64,000 bases of DNA from Primorskyibacter flagellatus (GTDB taxonomy: Bacteria > Pseudomonadota > Alphaproteobacteria > Rhodobacterales > Rhodobacteraceae): positions 1 through 64,000 of the forward strand of contig NZ_FWYD01000004.1 in assembly GCF_900176485.1 (NCBI RefSeq). Reading direction: 5' to 3'. This document shows, piece by piece, positions 46,911 to 56,333 of the stretch. The notes under the pieces were generated by a model, which had not been told where the DNA came from, ran no database searches, and saw only the letters and a list, made by a program, of their open reading frames with translations. Positions within the stretch are counted from its first letter, which is position 1; every line of letters begins with the position of its first letter. Made by a program: the position numbers and the translations under genes.

Positions 46911-48656
46911 ATGAGCGAGCAAGACAACGGCACCTATCCGGGCGGTTTCCCGGCGATCCTTCGGCAGATGGATGGGCGGCGCAAGCCCCTGGCCTTTGGT
47001 CGGGACGAGGCGCTGCCCCCGTTGGATACCGACCTTACCGTGCTGCTGGAACGCGTGGTTCTGGACCCTGCAAGCGACCCGGACGAGCAAACGCCGCTCA
47101 ATTCGTCGCATCAGCGTAAACGGCGCGAGATCCGGGCAGAGCTTGCAGGAGCGTCAGAGCTGTGCGCCCTGAACGGGTTGCTGGTCGCGCATCTGCGCAA
47201 GCGCGCGCAACCCGGCCATACCGCAGCGCTGTTCCACCGGCTCTGGGCCGAGCATGCCGATCACCTGCTGGCGGGACTCGATCTGCGGTGGTTGGTCTCG
47301 TCGATCACGACATTCGGCGATCACGGGCTGACGGATGCGCAACGCCAAACCGGGCAAGCGATGACCGTGCTGTTCGGCACGATGAAACTTTACGAGACGG
47401 AGCGGCTGTATTCCGGGTTTGCGCCCGGCCGGCCGTTCAAATTGTCGGGCAGGACGTCCGAGGCGCTGCCGATGCAAATGGATGCCTATTCCATGGCCTA
47501 TGGCGGACTGGATGTGAACATGCTGGGGCGGCTCTGGCAGGATGCGGACCGGGACGCCGTCATCCGCCCGCTGGCGCATCACCTGCTGGACCAGTTGATC
47601 GCGGATGAACGCACCGTCTTTCGGCGGCTTGCGATGATGCGTCACCGCCTGGACCGCCGTCGCCGCCAAAAATCAGAGGCCAAGTCAGCGCCACCCCCCG
47701 CCCCGGCCCAGAGCCGGGGCCTCGCGGCCAACACCCCGCGCTGGGGTTTGGTGTCGACAGTGAAAGGTCCGCTACGCCAGATCGCCCGGTTTGCAGCACA
47801 TCACATCGAACTGCGCGCAGACCGGATCGACCTTTACCTCGACGATCCTGACCCTGCCAAGATTGCGGCGCTGTCCCATCCCCGCCTGAACATGATTGCC
47901 TGCGATGACGTTTGGTGGCACGCGACGGGCAAGGAACGCCCCCCGCAACATCAGCTGCGCCAGGCCCATAATGCGACGCTCAGCTACCGGGCAAGCGATC
48001 TTGACTGGCTGGGCCATATCGACATGGACGAGTTTCTGCTGACCAACGCTCCGGTTGCCGCCACTCTTGGCGACGCGGACAAGACGTTCGGCCAGGTTCG
48101 CATGCTGCCGGCCGAAGTCCTGTCCTCGCCTGACGGCGCAATCCGCCACTTCAAACTGACGCGCGAAGCCGCAGGACAACCCGTCGCGGCGGCCGAAGAG
48201 ATTTACCCGACATTCGGCATGCATCTGCGCGATGGGTTCATCAGCCACACGACCGGCAAGGTCTTTGCCCGCACCGGGATTGAAGACGCCCGGATGGGCG
48301 TGCATTCCCTGAAAGTCAGGGGCGCGCGGCTTGCCAGTACCGGCCCGCTTCCCGGCATTTTCGTCGGGCATCTTCATGCACCGGATTGGGCGCATTTCCG
48401 CGCGCATCTGGAGTTTCGGCGCGCCAAAGGATCGTATCGTGAACGTCCGGATTCGACCCGGCTGGGAATGGCACCACTGCTTGATTTTCTACGCGATGAA
48501 AGCGGCGAAGACGGGGTCCGGCGGATGTTTGACGAGCTTTGCCTGGACACGCCGGACCTGCGCGCCCGGCTGGCCAGCCACAATATGCTGCTGATCCACA
48601 ACCTTGACCTCGACGCCGCTGTCGCCCGCGTCTTCGGCGACCTGCCCGATGGTTGA
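46911..48656 (+). CDS. glycosyltransferase (Glyco_tranf_2_4 type) with a large N-terminal domain
   Basis: 581 residues. The N-terminal ~270 residues are helical, lack a signal peptide and are not recognised. From ~276 the sequence resembles Glyco_tranf_2_4 transferases of Rhodobacteraceae: RWGLVSTVKGPLRQIARFAA, LYLDDPDP, LGHIDMDEFLL (DxD-like site), EIYPTFGMHLRDGFISHTTGK and FVGHLHAPDW. The next gene is a paralogue of this half. The donor is unknown; probably an exopolysaccharide or surface sugar enzyme in the cytosol. ATG 46911 is taken as the first ATG after the intergenic hairpin. Stop overlaps the next start by eight bases. Confidence 0.72.
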   Translation: MSEQDNGTYPGGFPAILRQMDGRRKPLAFGRDEALPPLDTDLTVLLERVVLDPASDPDEQTPLNSSHQRKRREIRAELAGASELCALNGLLVAHLRKRAQPGHTAALFHRLWAEHADHLLAGLDLRWLVSSITTFGDHGLTDAQRQTGQAMTVLFGTMKLYETERLYSGFAPGRPFKLSGRTSEALPMQMDAYSMAYGGLDVNMLGRLWQDADRDAVIRPLAHHLLDQLIADERTVFRRLAMMRHRLDRRRRQKSEAKSAPPPAPAQSRGLAANTPRWGLVSTVKGPLRQIARFAAHHIELRADRIDLYLDDPDPAKIAALSHPRLNMIACDDVWWHATGKERPPQHQLRQAHNATLSYRASDLDWLGHIDMDEFLLTNAPVAATLGDADKTFGQVRMLPAEVLSSPDGAIRHFKLTREAAGQPVAAAEEIYPTFGMHLRDGFISHTTGKVFARTGIEDARMGVHSLKVRGARLASTGPLPGIFVGHLHAPDWAHFRAHLEFRRAKGSYRERPDSTRLGMAPLLDFLRDESGEDGVRRMFDELCLDTPDLRARLASHNMLLIHNLDLDAAVARVFGDLPDG

Positions 48657-49599
48657 TATGCGCTGGGGCATCGTTTCGACCGTCAAGGCACCGTTGGAGC
48701 AGATCCTCGACTTTGCCGCCTGGCATCTGGATCTGGGCGCGCATCGGCTGTTTCTGTATCTCGACGATCCAGACCCCGAAGCGATCTCCGTTCTGAAGGC
48801 GCATCCCAAAATACGCGTCACCGCCTGTGATGCGTCCTACTGGGCGAAAAAGGTACAGCGCCCCGCCAAACATCAGGCGCGGCAGTCACTGAATGCCCGT
48901 GACGCGTTCAACCGCAACACACAGGTCGATTGGCTGGCCCATATCGACGTGGATGAACTGTTGCACCCGGTCAAGCCCTTGGCCGAGCAGTTGCACGCCC
49001 TGCCCGCAGATTGCATGACGGCCCGCATCCGCCCGGTCGAGGCATTGGCACCGGGCACCGGCACCGCCGATGGCGAAACCGCGTTCAAGGCGTTCCACAT
49101 TGACCAGAAGGCGCGTCAGGCCGCGTCCGAACGGTGCTTTCCGACCTGGGGGCGCTACCTGTCAGGTGGGTTTCTCAGCCATGTCGCCGGCAAGCTGTTC
49201 ATCCGCACCTCGCTGCAAGATCCCCGGATCAAGATCCATAATGTCATCGCGAATGGCATCGAGAACCCCGGCGAACAGCCACTGCCCGACACGGATCTGC
49301 TGCATCTTCATGCCCCAAGCTGGCAAGACTGGCAGCGCACCTACCGGTTCCGGCTTCAACGTGGCTCTTACCGGGCAGAGCTGAAACCGCAGGTACGCAG
49401 CGTGGCGCAAATGCCGAACCTGCATGACCTTTTCACCCCGATCGAAGCGACCGAAGGCAAGGCCGGCCTGCGCGCGTTCTACGAAGAGGTCTGCACCGCA
49501 CACGCGCCCCTGTGCCAAAATTTGCAGGACGAAGGCCTGTTGCGACGCCTGCACCTTGATCTGGCGACAAGGCGCGCCCGGCATTTTCCGGGCCATTGA
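48649..49599 (+). CDS. glycosyltransferase (Glyco_tranf_2_4 type), paralogue of the preceding gene
   Basis: 316 residues, only the catalytic domain. Matching blocks to the C-terminal half of the previous protein: RWGIVSTVKAPLEQILDFAA, LYLDDPDP, LAHIDVDELLHP, SERCFPTWGRYLSGGFLSHV and LLHLHAPSWQDW. No membrane segment. The two overlap by eight bases (48649-48656) and are surely co-translated, suggesting joint action on one glycan. It is the last gene before a 339-base non-coding region. Confidence 0.76.
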   Translation: MVDMRWGIVSTVKAPLEQILDFAAWHLDLGAHRLFLYLDDPDPEAISVLKAHPKIRVTACDASYWAKKVQRPAKHQARQSLNARDAFNRNTQVDWLAHIDVDELLHPVKPLAEQLHALPADCMTARIRPVEALAPGTGTADGETAFKAFHIDQKARQAASERCFPTWGRYLSGGFLSHVAGKLFIRTSLQDPRIKIHNVIANGIENPGEQPLPDTDLLHLHAPSWQDWQRTYRFRLQRGSYRAELKPQVRSVAQMPNLHDLFTPIEATEGKAGLRAFYEEVCTAHAPLCQNLQDEGLLRRLHLDLATRRARHFPGH

Positions 49600-49938
49600 C
49601 CCGGCACCAAACTTCCCTGACCCTTTGTCCGGTCGCGTGACCAGTTCAAAACGGACCGTGTTGTCCTGCCGCATCCTGCCAATCTGGCGGTCCATCCGAC
49701 CGGTTTCCGGTCAATCGAGGGCTATCGGCGAAAACTGCACGCATTTGTGTTGCCTTATCGCCCGATCCGACTAATTTCCTGTTCAGAACTGCTGCCAAAG
49801 CGCATCCGCATTGACCCCAAAGGTGCTTTTCGGCTACACACCGCGCGTGGATCGCGCATGTGGAAAACCACTGGGCCATACGGGCCTGATCCTCACCAGA
49901 AGTACGGGCCAGACAGTGTCCGTTATAATCGGATACAG
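49600..49938. other. 339-base region without a gene, before the DEAD-box helicase
   Basis: Holds a GACCGG/CCGGTC hairpin with a TTT loop (49698-49712), a possible promoter (TTGACC at 49811, TACACA at 49835, spacer 18), two copies of TACGGGCC (around 49879 and 49903) and a TATAAT at 49924 only ten bases before the ATG. A leader of about 95 bases for the helicase mRNA is the simplest reading; long leaders are common in cold-inducible helicase genes. No ORF with a ribosome site is seen. Confidence 0.5.
49811..49840 (+). promoter_or_regulatory. possible sigma-70 promoter for the DEAD-box helicase
   Basis: TTGACC, 18-base spacer, TACACA. Moderate match; predicts a ~95-base leader. Confidence 0.35.
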
Positions 49939-51453
49939 ATGACAAAATTCTCTGACCTGAACCTGAACCCCAAGGTTTTAAAAGCCGTAATCGAAACTGG
50001 CTACGAAACGCCCACGCCAATTCAGGCCGGGGCCATCCCCCCGGCGCTTGAAGGCCGTGACGTGCTGGGCATAGCCCAGACCGGCACCGGCAAGACCGCC
50101 GGTTTCGTATTGCCGATGATCACCATGCTGGCCCGTGGCCGTGCGCGTGCGCGCATGCCGCGCAGCCTTGTGCTGTGCCCGACCCGGGAACTGGCCGCGC
50201 AGGTGGCCGAAAACTTCGACACCTATGCCAAGCATGTAAAGCTGACCAAAGCTTTGCTGATCGGTGGCGTGTCCTTCAAGGAACAGGACGTCCTGATCGA
50301 CAAGGGCGTTGACGTTCTGATCGCGACCCCCGGTCGCCTGCTCGATCATTTCGAGCGCGGCAAGCTGCTGCTCACCGGCGTGCAGGTCATGGTGGTGGAC
50401 GAGGCTGACCGGATGCTCGACATGGGCTTCATCCCGGATATCGAACGCATCTTCTCGCTGACGCCTTTCACGCGGCAGACACTGTTTTTCAGCGCCACTA
50501 TGGCCCCCGAGATCGAGCGTATTACCAACACCTTCCTGTCGAACCCCGCCCGGATCGAGGTTGCACGTCAGGCCACTGCCTCCGAGACCATCGAACAGGG
50601 TGTGGTCATGTTCAAAGGCTCACGCCGGGAACGTGAAGCGACCGAGAAACGCGCGGTTCTGCGCGCGCTGATCGAGGCTGAAGGCGAGAAATGCACCAAT
50701 GCCATCGTTTTCTGCAACCGCAAGGTGGACGTGGATATCGTCGCCAAGTCGTTGAAGAAATACGGACTGGATGCGGCACCGATCCATGGCGATCTGGACC
50801 AGTCACAGCGCACACGCACGCTGGACGGCTTTCGCAATGGCGAATTGAAAGTTCTTGTCGCCTCTGACGTGGCGGCGCGTGGTCTGGACGTGCCTTCGGT
50901 CAGCCATGTGTTCAACTTCGATGTGCCCAGCCATGCCGAGGATTATGTGCACCGCATCGGCCGGACCGGCCGTGCCGGGCGCGACGGCAAGGCGATGATG
51001 ATCTGTGCGCCACGCGACGAAAAGAACCTTGATGCCATCGAGAAGCTGCTCCAGAAAGCCATCCCGCGTCTGGACAATCCGCTGAAGTCGTCAAAATCTG
51101 ACGAAGCATCGCCACAAGCCGACGATACCGCCGAGAAAAAGCCCGCGCGCACCCGCAGCCGGTCGCGGTCGTCGAAAGCGGCCACTCCGGCAGCGACAGA
51201 GACCACCGAAGCGCCCGCGACGCCGGCCAATCTGAAAGTGGTCGAGGCGGCCGAGAAGCCTGCCGACGCCCCTGCTGCGAAGGTCGAGAATACCGAAAAC
51301 GGTGATCGCGACAGCCGGTCGAAATCGTCGCGCGGTTCCGACAAACGGTCAGATAAGCGGCCTGAGAAACGCCCGGACAACAAGGTTGTGGGCATGGGCG
51401 ACCATCTGCCCAGCTTCATCGCGCTCAGCTTTGAAGAACGCCGCGCCAGCTAA
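49939..51453 (+). CDS. DEAD-box RNA helicase (RhlE-like)
   Basis: 504 residues. All helicase motifs are present: Q motif (F..L.L... GYETPTPIQ), AQTGTGKTAGF, PTRELAAQ, ATPGRLLDHF, VDEADRMLDMGF (DEAD), FSATMAPEI, VFCNRK, VASDVAARGLDVP, HRIGRTGRAGRDG. A basic, low-complexity tail (~375-500) is rich in Lys, Arg, Ala and Ser, as in RhlE-type helicases, and probably binds RNA. It would unwind structured RNA in ribosome assembly or decay. The ATG at 49939 has only a weak GGA before it. A terminator follows. Confidence 0.93.
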   Translation: MTKFSDLNLNPKVLKAVIETGYETPTPIQAGAIPPALEGRDVLGIAQTGTGKTAGFVLPMITMLARGRARARMPRSLVLCPTRELAAQVAENFDTYAKHVKLTKALLIGGVSFKEQDVLIDKGVDVLIATPGRLLDHFERGKLLLTGVQVMVVDEADRMLDMGFIPDIERIFSLTPFTRQTLFFSATMAPEIERITNTFLSNPARIEVARQATASETIEQGVVMFKGSRREREATEKRAVLRALIEAEGEKCTNAIVFCNRKVDVDIVAKSLKKYGLDAAPIHGDLDQSQRTRTLDGFRNGELKVLVASDVAARGLDVPSVSHVFNFDVPSHAEDYVHRIGRTGRAGRDGKAMMICAPRDEKNLDAIEKLLQKAIPRLDNPLKSSKSDEASPQADDTAEKKPARTRSRSRSSKAATPAATETTEAPATPANLKVVEAAEKPADAPAAKVENTENGDRDSRSKSSRGSDKRSDKRPEKRPDNKVVGMGDHLPSFIALSFEERRAS

Positions 51454-51472
51454 AGGCTGCACCGAATTTTCT

Positions 51473-51501
51473 AAAAGGGCCGGTTTTCACCGGCCCTTTT
51501 T
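51473..51501. terminator. bidirectional rho-independent terminator
   Basis: AAAAGGGCCGGT, loop TTTC, ACCGGCCCTTTTTT: a 12-base stem with A and T runs, placed between the helicase (+) and the RNase J gene (-). Confidence 0.9.
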
Positions 51502-51566
51502 TGTTGTCTGCGGCCCGACCGAGCCAAGACACCGTTGGCGATCATTCGCAAACGGTGCCTCCGGTC

Positions 51567-53234
51567 CTAGCCCAGTCTGCTGACGATCACGGTGACTTCC
51601 GGCTTTTTGCCGATCTCGTCATTTGTGGTCTGGCGCGCGGTGCGGCGCAGCCCCTCTTCCAGCTTGCTGTCATCGGTCAGCGTCTTGGCACCTGCGCGGC
51701 CCAGGAACTGGCTCAGATCCGCCTCCAGCACATCGACCAAAGGCGCGTTTCCACGCCCCTGCGCGGGCAGGCCCATGACATCGCACCAGGGGTCGCCCAA
51801 CGGTTCATCCTCTTCATCCAGGATGACTGTGACGATCACATGCCCGTTCAGCGCCATCCGGATACGGTCACGCACGACCCCGTCCATCGCGCCGATCTGC
51901 ACGGAACCGTCAAGATAGGTGCGCCCGGTCTCGACATATTCGGCAACCGTCGGCGCATTGCCCGACAGGTTCAGCATCATGCCGTTGACCGCCACGATGC
52001 CTGCGCGCCCCTTGGATTCGGCAAGCTTGGCGTGTTCGCGCAAGTGGCGATGCTCACCATGCATCGGGATAACCATCTGCGGATTGACGATGTCATGCAT
52101 TGCCGCCAGATCCGGCCGGTTGGCATGGCCCGAAACGTGATAAAGCCCATTTGAATCGTCGATCACATCAACGCCCAACTCAGAGAACTGGTTGATAATT
52201 CGGATCACGCCCCGTTCATTGCCCGGAATGGTCTTGGACGAAAAGAGGAACGTATCGCCCTCTTTCAACACCAACCCGTTATATTTTCCGCGCGCCAGCT
52301 GGGCCGAGGCCGCACGCCGTTCGCCCTGACTGCCCGTGACCAGCAGCATCACGTTTTCACGCGGCATCTGCACCGCGTCTTCGGGGCCGATCACGTTGGG
52401 AAAATTGGTCAGAACACCGGTTTCGATGGAGGCTTCGATCATCCGGCGCATCGCGCGTCCCAACAGACAGATCGAGCGGCCAGCCCGGTCGCCCGCCTCT
52501 GCCAGCGTTTTGACGCGCGCGACGTTGGACGCGAATGTGGTGGCAACCACCATGCCTGTCGCGTCGCTGACCAGCTTTTCAATATCAGGGCCAAGCGTGG
52601 CCTCCGACCGTCCGGCATGGGGCGAAAAGACGTTGGTGGAATCGCAGACCAGCGCCTTGACGCCCGGTTTGGCAACCTCAGCCCAAAGCGCCGGGTCATA
52701 CGCCTCGCCCACAAGCGGGGTCTGGTCCAGCTTGAAGTCACCCGTGTGCACGATCCGCCCGTCCGGACAATCCAGAACCAACGCAGAGCTTTCGGGTATG
52801 GAATGCGAAATCGGCAGGAACGAGACCTCAAACGGCCCGGCCTTCACCTTTTCGGGCCACGCCCCCACCGTTTTGACCGCATCGGCACCAATGCCATATT
52901 CTTCCAGCTTGCGGCGCGCGATGTTTGACGTGAAGGCACGCGCATAGATGGGCACGCCCAACTGTTCATAAAAATGCCCGACCGCGCCGACATGGTCCTC
53001 ATGCGCGTGGGTGATGAAAATCGCCTCCAGCCGATCGCGGCGTTCTTTCAGCCAAGTGATATCCGGCAGGATCAGGTTCACACCTGGAGTGCCGTCCATA
53101 TCCGGGAAGGTGACGCCCAGATCCACCAGGATCAGACGTTCCTGATCCGGCTTTCCGTAGCCATAGACATAGGCGTTCATTCCGATTTCGCCAGCCCCGC
53201 CAAGGGGAAGGTAGATGGCGCGTTGCGCTACCAT
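51567..53234 (-). CDS. ribonuclease J
   Basis: 555 residues. Metallo-beta-lactamase/beta-CASP enzyme with 5'-3' exo- and endonuclease activity in RNA decay. Metal site FITHAHEDHVGAVGHF (HxHxDH), LDCPDGRIVHTGDFKLDQTP and VCDSTNVFSPHAGRSE, then the beta-CASP region with MLLVTGSQGE and the MVIPMHGEHRHLREHAKLAE part. Alphaproteobacteria commonly carry RNase J. ATG 53234; the coaX stop is five bases before it (53240). Last gene of the birA-coaX-rnj series. Confidence 0.94.
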   Translation of the reverse strand: MVAQRAIYLPLGGAGEIGMNAYVYGYGKPDQERLILVDLGVTFPDMDGTPGVNLILPDITWLKERRDRLEAIFITHAHEDHVGAVGHFYEQLGVPIYARAFTSNIARRKLEEYGIGADAVKTVGAWPEKVKAGPFEVSFLPISHSIPESSALVLDCPDGRIVHTGDFKLDQTPLVGEAYDPALWAEVAKPGVKALVCDSTNVFSPHAGRSEATLGPDIEKLVSDATGMVVATTFASNVARVKTLAEAGDRAGRSICLLGRAMRRMIEASIETGVLTNFPNVIGPEDAVQMPRENVMLLVTGSQGERRAASAQLARGKYNGLVLKEGDTFLFSSKTIPGNERGVIRIINQFSELGVDVIDDSNGLYHVSGHANRPDLAAMHDIVNPQMVIPMHGEHRHLREHAKLAESKGRAGIVAVNGMMLNLSGNAPTVAEYVETGRTYLDGSVQIGAMDGVVRDRIRMALNGHVIVTVILDEEDEPLGDPWCDVMGLPAQGRGNAPLVDVLEADLSQFLGRAGAKTLTDDSKLEEGLRRTARQTTNDEIGKKPEVTVIVSRLG

Positions 53235-53239
53235 ATGAG

Positions 53240-54013
53240 TTAGTCCTCGTGTTGATTGAATTTATGGATGACGGTCAGCCCGTGCATCGTGAGTGTGTCC
53301 TCGACGGCATCGAACAGCTCGTCGGTCTGCTGGAACAACGGCGCCAGCCCGCCGGTCGCTATGATCTTCATTGGGCGTTCGCGCTCTTGCTTGATGCGCG
53401 AACAGATTTCGCGGACGAGGCCAACATAGCCCCAGAAAACGCCTGACTGCATACAGGTGACGGTATTGGTGCCCACCACCTGTTGCGGCTTGGTAATATC
53501 CACATGCGGCAGGGCGGCGGCGGCCTGATGCAATGCCATGAGGGACAGGTTCACCCCCGGTGCGATCACTCCGCCGACATAGGCACCGTCTTCATCCACC
53601 ACATCGAATGTCGTCGCCGTGCCGAAATCCACGACGATAAGATCGCCGCCGTACAGATCATACCCGGCCACGGTGTTGACCAGCCGGTCCGGCCCAACCT
53701 GAGTGCCTGCATCAACACGCACACCCACCGGCAGCGCGCAGTCGGGTTTACCCACCACCAGCGGACGGGTGTTGAAATAGCGATCCGCCAGAACGCGCAG
53801 GTTGAACACGACGCGCGGCACGGTCGAGCTGATGATCATGTCGGTGATCTGGGCGTCGATCTTCTGAAATTTCATCAAGGTCGATAGCCAGACGTAATAT
53901 TGGTCTGCCGTGCGCTGGGTCTCGGTCGAGGTCCGCCAGGTGGCAATGAAACGCGCGCCATCCCAGAGCGAGAAGACCGTGTTGGTGTTACCGCAATCAA
54001 TCGCCAGAAGCAT
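53240..54013 (-). CDS. coaX: type III pantothenate kinase
   Basis: 257 residues from ATG 54013. Phosphorylates pantothenate at the start of coenzyme A synthesis. ASKHA fold with N-terminal MLLAIDCGNTNTVFSLWD, IISSTVPRVVFNL, VDAGTQVGPDRLVNTVAGYD, VVDFGTATTFDVVDEDGAYV and GGVIAPGVNLSL. The birA stop is one base away and rnj follows closely, so they read as one unit. Confidence 0.95.
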   Translation of the reverse strand: MLLAIDCGNTNTVFSLWDGARFIATWRTSTETQRTADQYYVWLSTLMKFQKIDAQITDMIISSTVPRVVFNLRVLADRYFNTRPLVVGKPDCALPVGVRVDAGTQVGPDRLVNTVAGYDLYGGDLIVVDFGTATTFDVVDEDGAYVGGVIAPGVNLSLMALHQAAAALPHVDITKPQQVVGTNTVTCMQSGVFWGYVGLVREICSRIKQERERPMKIIATGGLAPLFQQTDELFDAVEDTLTMHGLTVIHKFNQHED

Positions 54014-54014
54014 C

Positions 54015-54767
54015 TCAACTCTCCTTGAAAAAGACATCAGCGGCGGGGATGGCCACTCTGCCCTGCGACGTGGTCAGAACCAGATTTCCCGCCTGGTCTA
54101 CAGTCTCGAACACGCCGGTGGTCTCGGTTGTTCCGGTGCGCGCGGTGATGGTTTCACCTAGGCGCGCCGCACGGTCCAGCCAAGCCCGGCGGATCGGGGC
54201 AAACCCATGTGTTACGAACTGTTTTTCCAGTTCGGCATAAGACGTGGCAAGCGCATCAAGGAAAATCTCGGGTGCCACATCCAGCCCGGTTTCTCCCTGA
54301 AGGCTGACGGGCCGCAGAGCATGTGCCTCGACCTGCGCCGCCTCAGGGGCGTTGCGAAGGTTGACACCAGTGCCGATTGCCAAATGCCGCACGCCTCCGA
54401 CCTCAAAGCTTTCAAGCAATATCCCCGCGACCTTACCGCCGTTCAGCAGCACGTCATTGGGCCATTTCAGCGAGAACGGCGCGACCCGACCGGTCAACAC
54501 CACAAAGGCATCAAACAGCGCCAGTGCGGCCACGAAACTGCGCAGGGCGGTGACGTCGGGCGCATCATCCACACGCAGCACCAACGTCGCTGCAAGGTTG
54601 CCCTGTGGATCGGACCATGCCCGGCCGCGACGTCCTTTGCCAGCGGTTTGACGCAGCGCGCAGATCCACTCTGGCCCGGCAAGGGTTGCGGCGATCCGCA
54701 CCGCTTCGGCATTGGTGCTGTCAAGCTCTGGCAGAATGCGTCGTCCGTATCCGGCGGGCCAGTTCAT
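54015..54767 (-). CDS. birA: biotin--[acetyl-CoA-carboxylase] ligase (no DNA-binding domain)
   Basis: 250 residues from ATG 54767. Attaches biotin to carboxylases. Catalytic loop ALRQTAGKGRRGRAWSDPQ (GRGRRG-type site), LKWPNDVLLNGGKVAGILLE, IGTGVNLRNAPEA and a C-terminal SH3-like part. There is no N-terminal helix-turn-helix, so it is ligase only and not a repressor. An ATG at 54797 is possible but less well placed. It lies downstream of nuoN across a possible terminator. Confidence 0.93.
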   Translation of the reverse strand: MNWPAGYGRRILPELDSTNAEAVRIAATLAGPEWICALRQTAGKGRRGRAWSDPQGNLAATLVLRVDDAPDVTALRSFVAALALFDAFVVLTGRVAPFSLKWPNDVLLNGGKVAGILLESFEVGGVRHLAIGTGVNLRNAPEAAQVEAHALRPVSLQGETGLDVAPEIFLDALATSYAELEKQFVTHGFAPIRRAWLDRAARLGETITARTGTTETTGVFETVDQAGNLVLTTSQGRVAIPAADVFFKES

Positions 54768-54829
54768 TGGCAGCGCCTCGTGCGAAACTCGTGGCAAGTC
54801 AGAACCTTCACCGCGTCCGGAAAACGAAA

Positions 54830-54850
54830 GCGACGCGCCCTTGGCGCGCC
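54830..54850 (-). terminator. possible terminator or attenuator between nuoN and birA
   Basis: On the minus strand CGCGCC, AAG loop, GGCGCG (extended by two weak pairs), then TCGCTTTCGTTTTCC. The T-rich tail fits a rho-independent terminator; if real, birA-coaX-rnj needs its own promoter or partial read-through. Confidence 0.45.
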
Positions 54851-54878
54851 ACGTTCGAAAACCGTATGGGCGGGTCGC

Positions 54879-56327
54879 TTAGTTGACAAGCGTCGCAGCC
54901 GCTGCCGCAGCCGCCCCTTCTATTCCGAAAAGGTTCACGACACCCAGCAACATGATCGCCGCAGAGACCATCAGGAAACCCGAAAGAATCGCTGATTGTC
55001 CGCCATCCAGGGCATCGTCGGTCTCTTCTCCGAAATACATGTAGAACACGATCCGAAGATAATAGAATGCACCGATGACCGAGGCCACCACACCGGCAAC
55101 CGCCAACCAGGCCAACCCGCCCTCATAGGCGGCGCGCAGAACATAAAGCTTGCCGAAGAAACCGACCAGCGGCGGCACGCCTGCAAGGCTGAACATCAGG
55201 ATCAGCACGGCCAATGCCTTGGCTGGCTCTTTCTTCGAATACATGTTCAGGCTTCTGATGTCAGTGACCGGCTGGCCGTCGCGTTCCATCGACAGGATAA
55301 ACGCAAACGTGCCAACATTCATCGTCACATAGATCGCCATGTAGATCAGCAGCGCCTGCACACCAAAGGCCGTGCCCGCAGCCAGCCCCATCAGCGCATA
55401 GCCCATATGGGCGATCGAGGAATAGGCCATAAGGCGTTTGATATTGGTCTGTCCGATCGCCGCAACCGCACCAAGAAACATCGACAGAAGCGACAGGAAG
55501 GCGATCACCTGTTGCCAGTCCCCTACAGCGCCGCCGAATGCATCATGCAGCACCCGCGCGAACAGGGCCATCGCCGCGACCTTCGGGGCCGTTGCGAAGA
55601 AGGCCGTAACCGGTGTGGGCGAGCCTTCGTAGACATCCGGCGTCCACATATGGAACGGCACGGCAGAGACCTTGAAGGCCAGACCGCAGGCGATCAGGAC
55701 CAGGCCGAACAGCAGGCCAAGCGAGACATGGCCTTCGGTCGCGGTCTGCACGATGCCGGAAAACAGCGTGGTCCCCGCAAAGCCGTAGGTCAGCGACGCG
55801 CCGTACAGCAGCAGGCCCGAGGACAGCGCGCCCAGCACGAAATATTTCAACCCGGCCTCTGTTGATTTTGCGCTGTCACGACGAATGGCCGCAACGACGT
55901 AAAGCGCCAGCGATTGCAGCTCCAGCCCCATATACAGCGCCATCAGATCGCCCGCGGACACCATCATCATCATGCCGACAACCGCAAGGGCAATCAGCAA
56001 CGGGAATTCAAACCGCAGCAGACCGCGGCGCGACAGGTAGTCCTGGCTCATCACCAGAACGGCCGCCGCCGATAGAAGCAAGGTCACCTTGGCAAAGCGC
56101 GCGAATCCGTCGTCGATGAACATCCCGCCAAAGGCCGGACGAATGCCCTCGCCACTGGTGCCGATCCACGCGGCCAGCAGGACAAAGACGCCTGCCGTGG
56201 CCCAGGTCAGCATCGGGGCCAGCGCATCCTTGCCCGTATAGACCGCGCCAAGCAACGCGAGCATCGCGTAGACCGAAAGCACGATTTCGGGAAGGATAAT
56301 TGTCAGGTCAGCCTGTAGCATGTCCAA
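54879..56327 (-). CDS. nuoN: NADH-quinone oxidoreductase subunit N
   Basis: 482 residues, about 14 membrane helices, one of the three antiporter-like proton-pumping subunits of complex I. Recognised by [58 protein letters not shown] and [20 protein letters not shown]. It follows nuoM with six bases between them and is the last nuo gene. Confidence 0.96.
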   Translation of the reverse strand: MDMLQADLTIILPEIVLSVYAMLALLGAVYTGKDALAPMLTWATAGVFVLLAAWIGTSGEGIRPAFGGMFIDDGFARFAKVTLLLSAAAVLVMSQDYLSRRGLLRFEFPLLIALAVVGMMMMVSAGDLMALYMGLELQSLALYVVAAIRRDSAKSTEAGLKYFVLGALSSGLLLYGASLTYGFAGTTLFSGIVQTATEGHVSLGLLFGLVLIACGLAFKVSAVPFHMWTPDVYEGSPTPVTAFFATAPKVAAMALFARVLHDAFGGAVGDWQQVIAFLSLLSMFLGAVAAIGQTNIKRLMAYSSIAHMGYALMGLAAGTAFGVQALLIYMAIYVTMNVGTFAFILSMERDGQPVTDIRSLNMYSKKEPAKALAVLILMFSLAGVPPLVGFFGKLYVLRAAYEGGLAWLAVAGVVASVIGAFYYLRIVFYMYFGEETDDALDGGQSAILSGFLMVSAAIMLLGVVNLFGIEGAAAAAAATLVN

Positions 56328-56333
56328 GATCCC

